From the NCBI GenBank assembly GCA_946411505.1, contig CAMKEG010000011.1:1-32113 (forward strand): DNA of 32,113 nt, read 5' to 3'. Positions within the stretch are counted from its first letter, which is position 1. Every line of letters begins with the position of its first letter. A program made the position numbers and the translations under genes. The notes beneath the pieces were generated by a model, which saw nothing but the letters and a program-made list of their open reading frames with translations, ran no database searches and was not told the DNA's origin. Shown piece after piece: positions 16,501 through 23,140 of this stretch. The stretch is from an uncultured Treponema sp. Its GTDB lineage: Bacteria > Spirochaetota > Spirochaetia > Treponematales > Treponemataceae.

Positions 16501-16618
16501 TGAGGGAGCCAAAAGAGTTCCAAGACTGGTATACGTAATTTTCAAAAAATGAATTTTCCGCGAAGGAAAGCGCCGCTGAAAACAAGACGGCGGTCATGAA
16601 TGTTGACAATTTCTTCAT
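13574..16618 (-). CDS. Beta-propeller sensor adenylate cyclase (class III)
   Basis: A 1014-residue membrane protein. Order: a signal sequence (1-21); about 650 residues of two-component-regulator-type propeller repeats (NLWIGSNDEG, NIWIGTSAG, LIWIGTDGGG and many others); a Y_Y_Y-type beta-sandwich (about 690-745); one transmembrane helix (about 755-780, ending LKQRR); a charged coiled coil; and a class III cyclase domain (about 836-1014). Catalytic features: VTILFSDIVNF (metal Asp), EKIKTIGDAYMAG (the Lys expected for adenine), YDVWGDTVNVASRME (the Asp of an ATP-selective site plus the transition-state Asn and Arg). It should make cAMP in response to an extracellular signal. These propeller/Y_Y_Y modules usually drive histidine kinases. 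ATG at 16618 gives the signal peptide; its promoter is of the leaderless kind. Confidence 0.9.
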   Translation of the reverse strand: MKKLSTFMTAVLFSAALSFAENSFFENYVYQSWNSFGSLTGTNSTGILQTRDGFINIGTYEGLVRFDGVHFTTVRRGKDNGIKFASTRVIVEDLKGNLWIGSNDEGAQMLSPKGNVHYSTQNGLPNNSIRAIALDKSENIWIGTSAGVVYLTPERRLFNPQFEAGTVSKGINCTGLYCDTAGRMWLTTENERGLFVFSDGLFRYVNNLDSFGEYTVSSIAQDLKGNFWMGLGIEGIVKMENGRPKKIHTGTILDSVPTWSIYVADDGNIWFGSESGLVVYSEGQFHECHIKNIEGAKINKIIRDREGNIWLSTDRDGVGKLTRGRFKMTKNFIPTNAIAEGKDGSVWIGTDKGVLSLKDGKPQKNRLTEFTKDIRIRHVEIASNGDVLVSCYKKPGQIRYNVRTEKIQSWSTDEGLAGNRVRVAIESKPGELYVGTTSGLSIIHKDGSIKNFRQMEGLTNEYVMCIYKDKNDLIWIGTDGGGVYYMKDETILGRQTTDNGLAGNVIFKITQDNRGSYWICTGSGLTRCPSYDSSQRRLPTSFQTVNADHGLGTDSVFQIFFDKMNQAWITSNYGIACAPFDDFINAAEGRKNEIAIKYYNRNDGLDSDGPTSTALSMCDHNGCLWFTMVDGYALYDPLKFHANPVLPLVCIESIKVDSLEYKDPTSVIELKPGTKRVEIKFTGLSFDAPERIKFTHRLTNFENDFSEASPIRSISYTNLKPGRHTFMVNAINGDGLISTKAETRLFVQRPYFYQTKWFWVLATIGFFGSVITIFYLKQRRIKMENLRLEKLVKKRTMQLENEKEKSDKLLRAILPDKIANELKDNIHSIGENFSDVTILFSDIVNFTQTSSERTAEEIAFALNDLFSRFDERAKNMGVEKIKTIGDAYMAGCGLPTPNPEHAKIMANFAIGMMEDLKSYNEKARIKFTIRIGMNSGPANAGVIGKTKFIYDVWGDTVNVASRMESAASPNTIKVSGDLYERLKNSGMKFSAPIECNIKGKGAMTTYDILTGENQ

Positions 16619-16625
16619 GCTATAT

Positions 16626-16654
16626 ATTGTAAACCTAAACGGCAAAAAAAGCAA
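16626..16654 (-). promoter_or_regulatory. Promoter of cyclase gene (leaderless type)
   Basis: On the minus strand, TTGCTT (16654-16649), 17 bp, TACAAT (16631-16626), 7 bp, then ATG at 16618. No ribosome site is present. Confidence 0.5.
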
Positions 16655-16657
16655 ATG

Positions 16658-18067
16658 TTACTTGTAAAGAAGATAGGGCTTTCTATCCTTTAAAAAACGC
16701 TCGACGTCTGGAAGCCAGGTTTCGCGAATTTCTTCTTCGCTCATGCCGCCGTCGATTTGCTCGATAAGCTTGTCGTTTCCCCAAAGCCGCGCGAGCCCAG
16801 CCTTTTGGTCAACCATGTTCTTGGCGCCGCCGAATTTCTTTGCAAAGGCGATGAAGTGTCTTAGCGTGAAAATTCCGTCGGGCCGGAAATTGCTTTTCTG
16901 GCCAAAACTGCCGGCGCCGGAATTGTGTTCCTGACTAGAACTGCCGGCCGCGCTGTAATTGCTTTCCTGACCAAGACTGCCGGCCGCGGCATTGGCGGCT
17001 TCCACATAAAGCGGCTCGCCCGTCAAGTCGAGTCCGTAGCAAGGCTTTCCTTCGTGCTTGGGGTTTGTCGCCATTCCCGGAATGTCTCGCGGAGTGAAAA
17101 CGTATTGGCCAAAGGACTCGTCGGGATATCCGATTGCGCTAAAGGGCTCTTCCGTTCCGCGGCCTTCGCTCACGACCGTCGCCTCGAACAAGCATAAAAA
17201 GGGATAAAAGCGGACCGCGCGATGGCTTGGCAAATTTGGCGACGGCGGGACGGGAAGAACATAGCGGGTGGCCCGCGTGTAGTTTTTTACAGGGATCACA
17301 GTCAGCTTGCATTTCGCTCCGCCTTCAAGCCAGCCCTGTCCGTTAATCATGAGCGCAAGCTCGCCCGCCGTCATTCCGTAGATTGCCGGAATCGGGTCAA
17401 GGCTTACGTAAGACTTGTAGCGCTCGTCGCGGATTGGGCCCGCCACGCAGTCGATGTTGGGGTTGGGCCTGTCAAAAATCACAAGCGGAATCTTGTTTTG
17501 CGCGCAGGCTTCCATGATGTAATGCATCGCGCTTATGTAGGTGTAAAAGCGCGCGCCCACGTCCTGTATGTCGTAGACCATAACGTCAACGTCCGCCAAA
17601 AGTTCGGGCGAGGGCCTTAGGCTTTTTCCGTAAATCGAATAAATCGGAACGCCGGTTTTTTGGTCAACGTCGTTGGCGATTGTCTCACCGGCCTCGCCTT
17701 TTCCCCTAAAGCCGTGCTCGGGCGCGAAGACTTTGACCACGTTTATTTTTTTGGAAAGCAAAAAATCCAAGTCGTGGACCGCGCCGCCGTCCGCGTTTGG
17801 AATTATAGAAGTTGCGTTTGCGGCAAGGGCGACGCGCTTGTTTTTCAAAAGCTTTTTGTATTTGTCAAAGCGCGCGGCTCCGACAACGACTTGAGTTTGC
17901 GCGAAGAGTGAAGCGCAAGAGAGCGCCAAAAGCGTGGCGCAAATTATGGTCTTTAAAGGCCTTAAGGCTTCCCTTTTCGCAAAAATTTTTGGCAAGCCTA
18001 AAATTGCGGCGGCTTTTTTGGCTTTGACTTCCGTTTTTATTTTGCTGTCGTGCCTATTAAAAATCAT
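16658..18067 (-). CDS. namZ: NamZ-type exo-beta-N-acetylmuramidase (DUF1343)
   Basis: A 469-residue protein of the DUF1343/YbbC family, shown in Bacillus to be exo-lytic N-acetylmuramidases (NamZ) that release MurNAc from peptidoglycan fragments. Family blocks: RVALAANATSI, KVFAPEHGFRGKGEAGE, GVPIYSIYGKSLRPS, VDVMVYDIQDVGARFYTYISAM, PLVIFDRPNPN, the PPSPNLPSHRAVRFYP stretch and GRGTEEPFSAIGYP. A 38-residue positively charged leader precedes the hydrophobic signal (about 39-57), so ATG at 18067, which overlaps the upstream stop (ATGA), may be earlier than the true start. About residues 359-393 are three in-frame Ser/Gly/Gln repeat units of 11-12 residues that the family lacks. The hydrolase gene upstream is the functional partner. 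Confidence 0.9.
   Translation of the reverse strand: MIFNRHDSKIKTEVKAKKAAAILGLPKIFAKREALRPLKTIICATLLALSCASLFAQTQVVVGAARFDKYKKLLKNKRVALAANATSIIPNADGGAVHDLDFLLSKKINVVKVFAPEHGFRGKGEAGETIANDVDQKTGVPIYSIYGKSLRPSPELLADVDVMVYDIQDVGARFYTYISAMHYIMEACAQNKIPLVIFDRPNPNIDCVAGPIRDERYKSYVSLDPIPAIYGMTAGELALMINGQGWLEGGAKCKLTVIPVKNYTRATRYVLPVPPSPNLPSHRAVRFYPFLCLFEATVVSEGRGTEEPFSAIGYPDESFGQYVFTPRDIPGMATNPKHEGKPCYGLDLTGEPLYVEAANAAAGSLGQESNYSAAGSSSQEHNSGAGSFGQKSNFRPDGIFTLRHFIAFAKKFGGAKNMVDQKAGLARLWGNDKLIEQIDGGMSEEEIRETWLPDVERFLKDRKPYLLYK
16888..16992 (-). repeat. Three tandem in-frame repeat units in namZ
   Basis: Units 16888-16920 (33 bp), 16921-16956 (36 bp) and 16957-16992 (36 bp) each begin AATTG on the plus strand and contain CTGCCGGC near their end. 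All lengths are multiples of 3. They encode AAGSxGQExN-like blocks. The third unit's CTGACCAAGACTGCCGGCC closely matches CTGACCGAGAAGCGGCGG in the serine hydrolase (19766-19783), so they share an origin with the element in thiE. Confidence 0.8.
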
Positions 18068-20217
18068 TTTAGCATTTCCTTAATCTTTTCAATTTCGTCA
18101 GCGTCGCGCGTTGGGTCAAGAAGCGCCGCCGCCTCGTTGGCCAACTGCGCGGCTTGGTCGGAGCCGTCTGTTTTTGCGCGGCGGACAAAGACTTCCAAAA
18201 TTGAGTAGGCGGCGCGGACAATTGGATGCTCGCTGTCGGTGATCGGCTCTCCGCTTTTAAGCCGTTCCGCTTCCACAAGACGGAACTTGTCGCGGACCAT
18301 ATCGGCCAAAAGCGAAAGCCTGGCGCTTTTTTTGTCGCTTCCGTTCCCAATTCCCTCGTAAAGCAGGGCCGGAATAAAGCCGGGAGCCGCCGCAGTAAAA
18401 TACGAGCCTTCAAATTCGTAGGCGTTCTCTTCTCGGTAGGGCGTGTTTCGCTTGCTGGTAAAGTAGGCGAGAGCGAGCTTTTCTTCCGGGTCAAGCATGA
18501 CAAGCGTTCCTGTCCAGCCGTTGTGGCCGACTGTGGCGCGGCTCGCGCTTTGGCTAAAGTTCCACGAGCGGCGGTCGTCGCCCTGATGGTACCAGCCGAT
18601 TGCCCAGTTGGCGCGGCCACTGTCTTGCGGCGAAAAGAAGGAGTCCAAAACATCCTTGTCAAAAAATTTGTTCTGGCCGTAGCCGCCGTAAAAAAGAGTT
18701 GACAAAAGTCTTAGCGCGTCGCTTGCCGTGGTGAAAAGCCCAGCGTGGCCGGAGACGCCCGCCATTGAATAGTAGGCCGTCTCGTCGTGGACTTCTCCTT
18801 GGATTGTGTCGCTCCGGCCCGCAAAGTCAAGCAAGGTTCCGCCGCGAGTGTTTCCGCGAAGCTCAGTGGCCGCGCAGTCGCTTTTTGAAAATCCGTTTTG
18901 GAGCGGATTGAAAGCCGTTCGCGTTAAGCCCAGCGGCTCCCAAAAAGTTTTTTTGCAAAAGTCGTCAAGCTTTTCGCCTGTAATCTGTTCCACCACAAAG
19001 CCCAAAATCATGTAGTCGGCGTCGGAATACAAAACGCGCTTTCCCGGCTCGTAAAGAAGCGGCGTCTTGCAAATGGACTCAAAGGTTTTTTCGCGCGTCT
19101 CTTGGTCGGCGCCGCATCCCGCGTAAAGCTTGTTTTTTGGAGTTTGGTTTTCTTTTTCGCGGCCTTGCGTTGTTGAGTTGAAGTTTTTGTTGTAGTAGGC
19201 GGGACCTGCCGGAAAGCCCGCCGTGTGGCAGGCCACGTCGCGCACTGTGAGGGCGGCCTTCCATTTTTTGTTTTGGCCGAGCGAGGCGCCGCTACCGTTT
19301 TTGTATTTTATGTTGATTGTCTTTTTGTAAAAGTCGTCGCCAAGAACATCGGCGATTTTTGTGTCGAGCGAAAGTTTTTTTTGCGAGACCAAAAACTCGA
19401 TGGCCATGTTGGCGGCCAACGCCTTTGTGCAGGAGGCTATGTCGAACATCGTGTCGTCCGTGATTTTTTCGCGCTCGTTTTGCGGGAGCGGATTTCCGTC
19501 CGTGTCGTAGGAATTGATGAAGCCCCAAGAATTTTTGTAAACGATGCGGCCGTTTTTTGCGACGGCAAGCTGCGCGCAAGGAAAGCCATGCTCGATGTCG
19601 GACTGGATAATTTGTGAGACAAGATCGAGCGCGTCGGAGTCGATCTCGCTTTGTCCGCCGCCTTCTTCCAGCAACACAGGGTAGGGAACGTAAACCTTGA
19701 CCTTGGCGTTGTCAGAAGCGGAACTGGTCGCTGACGGAGAAGCGGCGGCGGAACCAGGACTGCTCACTGACCGAGAAGCGGCGGCCGCGACGTGAATGTC
19801 CGCCGCCTGCAAAATGTTTTTTCCGTTGCGCGCGATTTTTGAAATGTCAATCTTGTATGAGCGGCCGCCGACAAGCGCGGATGTGTCAACGCGCTCTTGG
19901 TTTACAAAAAGCGAAAAGGCCGCGACGTCCCTTCCGACTTGGACAAAAAGATAGCCCTGGCCTTCAAAAAAATCAAAGGCGTACAAGCTGTTGGGCGCGA
20001 GCGTGTCCTCAACCTCGCCAAATCGGTCGGGAAACGAAAGTTCCGCCTGCCACTGCGCGTCTTCCGGGAGCGCGGATTCTTCTATCTTAAAGAGCGGCTC
20101 CGTGTTTGGCGCTTTTTGCGCAAAGGCGCTTTGCGTTTGCGCGAACATCAATGCCGCCGCAAGCGCGAGGGCCGCGAGTTTTTTTGTTTTGCGTTCATTT
20201 TTTGTAATAAACATCAT
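18064..20217 (-). CDS. Serine beta-lactamase-fold hydrolase (AmiE/PBP4B-like)
   Basis: A 717-residue exported protein with a signal peptide (hydrophobic core about 13-34). Residues 35-180 are a beta-rich domain of unknown function. From about 195 the class C beta-lactamase/penicillin-binding fold follows, with SCTK (S262 nucleophile, K265), YSDADY (Y397) and HNGWTG (H565, replacing KTG). In Bacillus the neighbour of NamZ is AmiE, a hydrolase of this fold that strips the peptide from MurNAc; in enterics YfeW/PBP4B is similar. The ATGA coupling with namZ supports a muropeptide-trimming role. The C-terminal 90 residues are helical and not recognised. Residues about 143-166 are the in-frame repeat insert. 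A TAAAAT box 6 bp before the ATG suggests a leaderless start, though the -35 is poor. Confidence 0.88.
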   Translation of the reverse strand: MMFITKNERKTKKLAALALAAALMFAQTQSAFAQKAPNTEPLFKIEESALPEDAQWQAELSFPDRFGEVEDTLAPNSLYAFDFFEGQGYLFVQVGRDVAAFSLFVNQERVDTSALVGGRSYKIDISKIARNGKNILQAADIHVAAAASRSVSSPGSAAASPSATSSASDNAKVKVYVPYPVLLEEGGGQSEIDSDALDLVSQIIQSDIEHGFPCAQLAVAKNGRIVYKNSWGFINSYDTDGNPLPQNEREKITDDTMFDIASCTKALAANMAIEFLVSQKKLSLDTKIADVLGDDFYKKTINIKYKNGSGASLGQNKKWKAALTVRDVACHTAGFPAGPAYYNKNFNSTTQGREKENQTPKNKLYAGCGADQETREKTFESICKTPLLYEPGKRVLYSDADYMILGFVVEQITGEKLDDFCKKTFWEPLGLTRTAFNPLQNGFSKSDCAATELRGNTRGGTLLDFAGRSDTIQGEVHDETAYYSMAGVSGHAGLFTTASDALRLLSTLFYGGYGQNKFFDKDVLDSFFSPQDSGRANWAIGWYHQGDDRRSWNFSQSASRATVGHNGWTGTLVMLDPEEKLALAYFTSKRNTPYREENAYEFEGSYFTAAAPGFIPALLYEGIGNGSDKKSARLSLLADMVRDKFRLVEAERLKSGEPITDSEHPIVRAAYSILEVFVRRAKTDGSDQAAQLANEAAALLDPTRDADEIEKIKEMLK
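19721..19789 (-). repeat. Two in-frame repeat units in the serine hydrolase gene
   Basis: Units 19721-19750 (30 bp) and 19751-19789 (39 bp) both start GAAC on the plus strand and contain GAGAAGCGGCGG. The second aligns end to end with the thiE unit 8056-8091 (GAAC-AG, ACTGC, AGAAGC, GGCCGC in order). Here the element is antisense to the gene and encodes a Ser/Ala-rich linker, whereas in thiE it is sense. Confidence 0.75.
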
Positions 20218-20275
20218 TCCATTATTTTATCAAAGAGAGGCGGATTTTGCTAGGGTTGGAATAGTGTTAAATTTT

Positions 20276-20488
20276 TTATGATGAAAAGAATTGCGGGCGA
20301 TACTTGCGAATAATACTATTTATTTTTTCATTTAAGATTGAGTTTTTAATTCCTTCTTTCATAGATGTATAAATCACCTCTATTGTTTTTTTATCCTTAT
20401 CAGATACAGTGGGGCTATTATAAATATTTTCTAAAATTTGTTCTTTATTCATTATTGGGGAGAGAGCTGTTTGCTTAATATTGTTCAT
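20276..20488 (-). CDS. Small protein of unknown function (70 aa)
   Basis: I do not recognise this protein. It is hydrophilic and helix-rich (ILENIYNSP, then IEVIYTSMKEGIKNSIL), with no signal peptide or membrane segment. AAAGGAAA lies 4 bp before the ATG, which argues that it is real. The ATG overlaps the stop of the 30-residue ORF upstream (ATGA), so the two are probably translated together. Like that ORF and the larger gene before it, it is AT-rich compared with the rest of the window. Confidence 0.55.
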   Translation of the reverse strand: MNNIKQTALSPIMNKEQILENIYNSPTVSDKDKKTIEVIYTSMKEGIKNSILNEKINSIIRKYRPQFFSS

Positions 20489-20577
20489 TTTATTTCCTTT
20501 GTTGTCATTCTGTTTGTATGAATCGCCTTTTTTTTGATTTTTTCTTGAGGGTCTGCATCAATGTCATAATTTCTCAT
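20485..20577 (-). CDS. Tiny coupled ORF (30 aa)
   Basis: A 30-residue frame from ATG 20577 to TGA 20485, starting MRNYDIDADPQEKIKKKA. AAAGGTG stands 7 bp upstream, and its stop overlaps the start of the next gene by ATGA. It begins 27 bp after the stop of the 580-residue gene. It is strongly charged and resembles nothing I know. It may be a genuine small protein, a translational coupler for the 70-residue ORF, or an N-terminal part split off by a frameshift. Confidence 0.45.
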   Translation of the reverse strand: MRNYDIDADPQEKIKKKAIHTNRMTTKEIK

Positions 20578-20604
20578 TTTTTACACCTTTGTTAAAAAAT
20601 ATTT

Positions 20605-22347
20605 TTACGGAACTGTGATTTCAATTTGTGTTGTTTTTCCTTTGCCCTTTTTTTCAAATTGGAGTTTTGTTCCAGACGGCAAATTGTCAATGTAGTAATT
20701 TCTATCAACACTTATTATGAACCAGTCTCTTAAATCTATTATTTTCTCTATTAAAGTATTTGAGATTTCTGTTAATTTGTCGATGTCGTGACAATCATTT
20801 TGATGGTATATGTTTATTTCTGTTACTAATTGTTTTATTTCTTGGGAATATGAAAGCGCTATGTTTTGTAGCACATAAATCGGTTTGTTGTTAATTGCAA
20901 TCAATTCACAATTGGTATCAATTTTTGAATTTTGAGCCGCACTTTTTTTGATTACATTTATAACCTTATTGTTATCTAATTCTAATCCAATTTTTTCCAT
21001 GTTTTTCATCATGTTGTGTGGGGCTGAGTCTTTTCTACTTTCATATTCAATACAATAAAAGTCGAGTTCATTAAATATTTCATATTTTTTTTGTGTTTCT
21101 TCGGCAAGTTTTTTTTCTTGCTTTATTCTTTCTTGTTCTTTTTTGATGTCAATGAACTCTACGTTGTCAAGATTGATTTTAATATCAGGAAGCGGATTTA
21201 CGATGCTTCGAATGGAATTTTTGTTATAATCTTCAGCTGTCAAAAGCGAAATATTATATACTCCGTAATTAAGCCAAATGCCCATCAATTTTACTACATA
21301 CTTTCCATTGTCCAGTTTTGACATTACATTTTGAGGAATGTCTGAAAACCAATAAGATGATTCGTCTATGTGCATTGTTTTTCTGGTGCCTTCGGCTAGG
21401 AGTTTTCCATTTTCATCATATAATCCTAGTTTTATATCATAGCATGTGTAATTTCCATTTACAAATATGGGCAAAATGGCATAAATATCACTTTGAATCC
21501 GACATGAAGCCTGAGTTAAGAAGTCATTGAATATTGGTTCGAATCGCGCGCAAAAAGCAGGCGCTTCAACAACACTTTGACCAAATTCTTCTGGCATAAT
21601 TTTTAAAAGATAATCAGAGCCAGGTATCAATATTGCTGCGAAGCAAGAAATTGCTACGCCATTAGCATTGTAAATTCTGTTTGCCTCATTCTGAAAATTT
21701 GGCAGTGTAACTGCGTCTTTTGGTAGTTTAAATGTCGTTGATTCGTTGTTATATTCCTTTGAGTTTAATTCGTTTATTCTTGCGTTTTTAAATTTTGTTT
21801 TATATAGTCCCGTTTTTTTAACATTCCCATCTTTGCGTTCGAAATCATTAGAAATTCTCGAGTTCTCATAATACCACATGTCCGGCATGTCGTATTTATT
21901 AAAACCTGTGGATAGAATATTCAAAGCATTTTTATATAAGTCTGTTTCCTTTATGTCTACGGATAGTATATAATCGGCCGTTTTGTTTTTGTAGTTTACG
22001 CTGCCCATTTTAAGATTGTCAAATGTAATCTTATAGGGAAACCTTTCTGTAAAAAAGCGTTCTGCGTTTTTTATAAGTCTTTCTGTTTCATCGTGTAATG
22101 TAAAAACATCAAATTCGCCATAGCCAGGTTTTCCGCTTTTTATACACTCGCTTAACTCGGTGTATTTTTGTTTTGCTTCTTCTGGATTGTCTGAAAGTTT
22201 CATGGCGTCGTAATAGGCTCCAAGCGCGTAAAACCATTCTTTCTTGCTTTCATAATTTTTTCCGGCTTGAAGCAGTTCTTCATATGTTTTTGAATGGATT
22301 GTCAGTGACATAGATAAAAGGACTAGGCCAAAAAGCAGTTTTTTCAT
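20605..22347 (-). CDS. Exported protein of unknown function with PDZ-like C-terminus
   Basis: A 580-residue protein with a signal peptide (MKKLLFGLVLLSMSLTIHS). Residues 20-75 look like a tetratricopeptide-type helical pair (YEELLQAGKNYESKKEWFY and following). The middle (about 90-400) is beta-rich, with NGKY and YDENGK turns. A charged helix (KKEQERIKQEKKLAEETQKK) follows. About residues 450-520 have a PDZ-like pattern: GLELDNNKVINVIKKSAAQ, then CELIAINNKPI. I cannot assign a function. GGAGGAAG precedes the ATG. Base composition is clearly more AT-rich than neighbours on either side, suggesting separate ancestry. It heads an operon with two tiny ORFs and diverges from an XRE regulator, with three palindromic sites between them. 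Confidence 0.75.
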   Translation of the reverse strand: MKKLLFGLVLLSMSLTIHSKTYEELLQAGKNYESKKEWFYALGAYYDAMKLSDNPEEAKQKYTELSECIKSGKPGYGEFDVFTLHDETERLIKNAERFFTERFPYKITFDNLKMGSVNYKNKTADYILSVDIKETDLYKNALNILSTGFNKYDMPDMWYYENSRISNDFERKDGNVKKTGLYKTKFKNARINELNSKEYNNESTTFKLPKDAVTLPNFQNEANRIYNANGVAISCFAAILIPGSDYLLKIMPEEFGQSVVEAPAFCARFEPIFNDFLTQASCRIQSDIYAILPIFVNGNYTCYDIKLGLYDENGKLLAEGTRKTMHIDESSYWFSDIPQNVMSKLDNGKYVVKLMGIWLNYGVYNISLLTAEDYNKNSIRSIVNPLPDIKINLDNVEFIDIKKEQERIKQEKKLAEETQKKYEIFNELDFYCIEYESRKDSAPHNMMKNMEKIGLELDNNKVINVIKKSAAQNSKIDTNCELIAINNKPIYVLQNIALSYSQEIKQLVTEINIYHQNDCHDIDKLTEISNTLIEKIIDLRDWFIISVDRNYYIDNLPSGTKLQFEKKGKGKTTQIEITVP

Positions 22348-22385
22348 ATCTTCCTCCAGAAATTGATGCTAGATTTGAGAAACAT

Positions 22386-22455
22386 CAATATATTGTTGTC
22401 AAAAAATTATAAAACAATATATTGACGCTGTCAAGTTTTAAACATCAAAATATTG
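22386..22455. promoter_or_regulatory. Three palindromic operator candidates
   Basis: CAATATATTG occurs at 22386-22395 and again at 22415-22424, and CAAAATATTG at 22446-22455. The first two are perfect palindromes. Spacing is 29 and 31 bp, near three helical turns. They fill the gap between the divergent exported-protein gene and the XRE regulator, so autoregulation and control of both promoters is likely. Confidence 0.6.
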
Positions 22456-22468
22456 ATAGTATGAAATT

Positions 22469-22798
22469 ATGGGATTTAAAGAAAGATTACGGGACGAGAT
22501 TGAATATCGCGGGCTTTTGGTAAAAGAAGTCTCCGCGGCAGTTGGTATTAGCAACAGTACCTTTTTGTCCTATATTGACGCGAGGGGCGTTTTGCCTAAC
22601 GTTGAAACTGCTGTAAAAATCGCAAGATATCTTGGTGTTTCAGTTGAATACCTTGTTGGCGGCGACGCTAAAGTTCCAGAAAAGGCAAAGTCCGCCGTAA
22701 ATCCAGCAAAGAAAAAGCTTTCCGAATCTTATGACAAACTTTCCGCCCATGACAAAAAAGTTCTCTTAAAAATCGCCGACGCGATGGGCAAGCAATGA
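22469..22798 (+). CDS. XRE-family helix-turn-helix regulator
   Basis: A 109-residue DNA-binding protein. Residues 5-65 form a Cro/CI-type helix-turn-helix (LRDEIEYRGLLVKEVSAAVG, then STFLSYIDARGVLPNVETAVKIARYLGVSVEYLVGG). The C-terminal 40 residues are a charged helical tail that may dimerise; there is no peptidase or ligand domain. The ATG has no ribosome site. A TAGTAT box (22457-22462) ends 6 bp upstream, so the message may be leaderless and its promoter would overlap the third operator. It probably represses itself and the divergent gene. Confidence 0.85.
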   Translation: MGFKERLRDEIEYRGLLVKEVSAAVGISNSTFLSYIDARGVLPNVETAVKIARYLGVSVEYLVGGDAKVPEKAKSAVNPAKKKLSESYDKLSAHDKKVLLKIADAMGKQ

Positions 22799-22799
22799 C

Positions 22800-22827
22800 T
22801 TGCATAATTTCTAAATTGCGCTAAAAT
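22800..22827 (+). promoter_or_regulatory. Promoter of DUF2442 gene
   Basis: TTGCAT (22800-22805), 16 bp, TAAAAT (22822-22827), followed by GAGG (22842-22845) before the ATG at 22850. Confidence 0.5.
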
Positions 22828-22849
22828 CGAACCGTTAAAGTGAGGCGCT

Positions 22850-23083
22850 ATGCTTAGACCTACAGTGACCGCTGTTTTTGCGGAAAACGATTATATTCTT
22901 CTCTTGGAATTTGACAACGGCGAGCGCAAGCGTTTTGACGTAAAGCCTTACATAAAAGGCTCGTGGTTCGGACAATTGAACGACAGCGCTTATTTCAAAA
23001 GAGTCCGAACTAATGGCTTCAATGTTGAGTGGCCAAACGGCCAGGACATTTGTCCAGACGATTTGTATTACAACGCCAAGTAA
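22850..23083 (+). CDS. DUF2442 family protein
   Basis: A 77-residue protein matching the small DUF2442 family: YILLLEFDNGERKRFDVKPY at the start and VEWPNGQDICPDDLYY at the end, both hallmarks. Function is unknown. In many genomes it is paired with a DUF4160 gene in a toxin-antitoxin-like arrangement, but no DUF4160 partner is present here. GAGG lies 4 bp before the ATG, and it has its own promoter. It is a normal-length member, apparently intact. Confidence 0.85.
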   Translation: MLRPTVTAVFAENDYILLLEFDNGERKRFDVKPYIKGSWFGQLNDSAYFKRVRTNGFNVEWPNGQDICPDDLYYNAK

Positions 23084-23103
23084 ATATTCCCCCGCTCCTT
23101 TAG

Positions 23104-23132
23104 TTGAAAAAAAATCCCATTTGTTTTATCAT
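23104..23132 (+). promoter_or_regulatory. Promoter of ABC exporter (leaderless type)
   Basis: TTGAAA (23104-23109), 17 bp, TATCAT (23127-23132), then 8 bp to the ATG at 23141 with no ribosome site. Confidence 0.6.
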
Positions 23133-23140
23133 CGTTCAGA

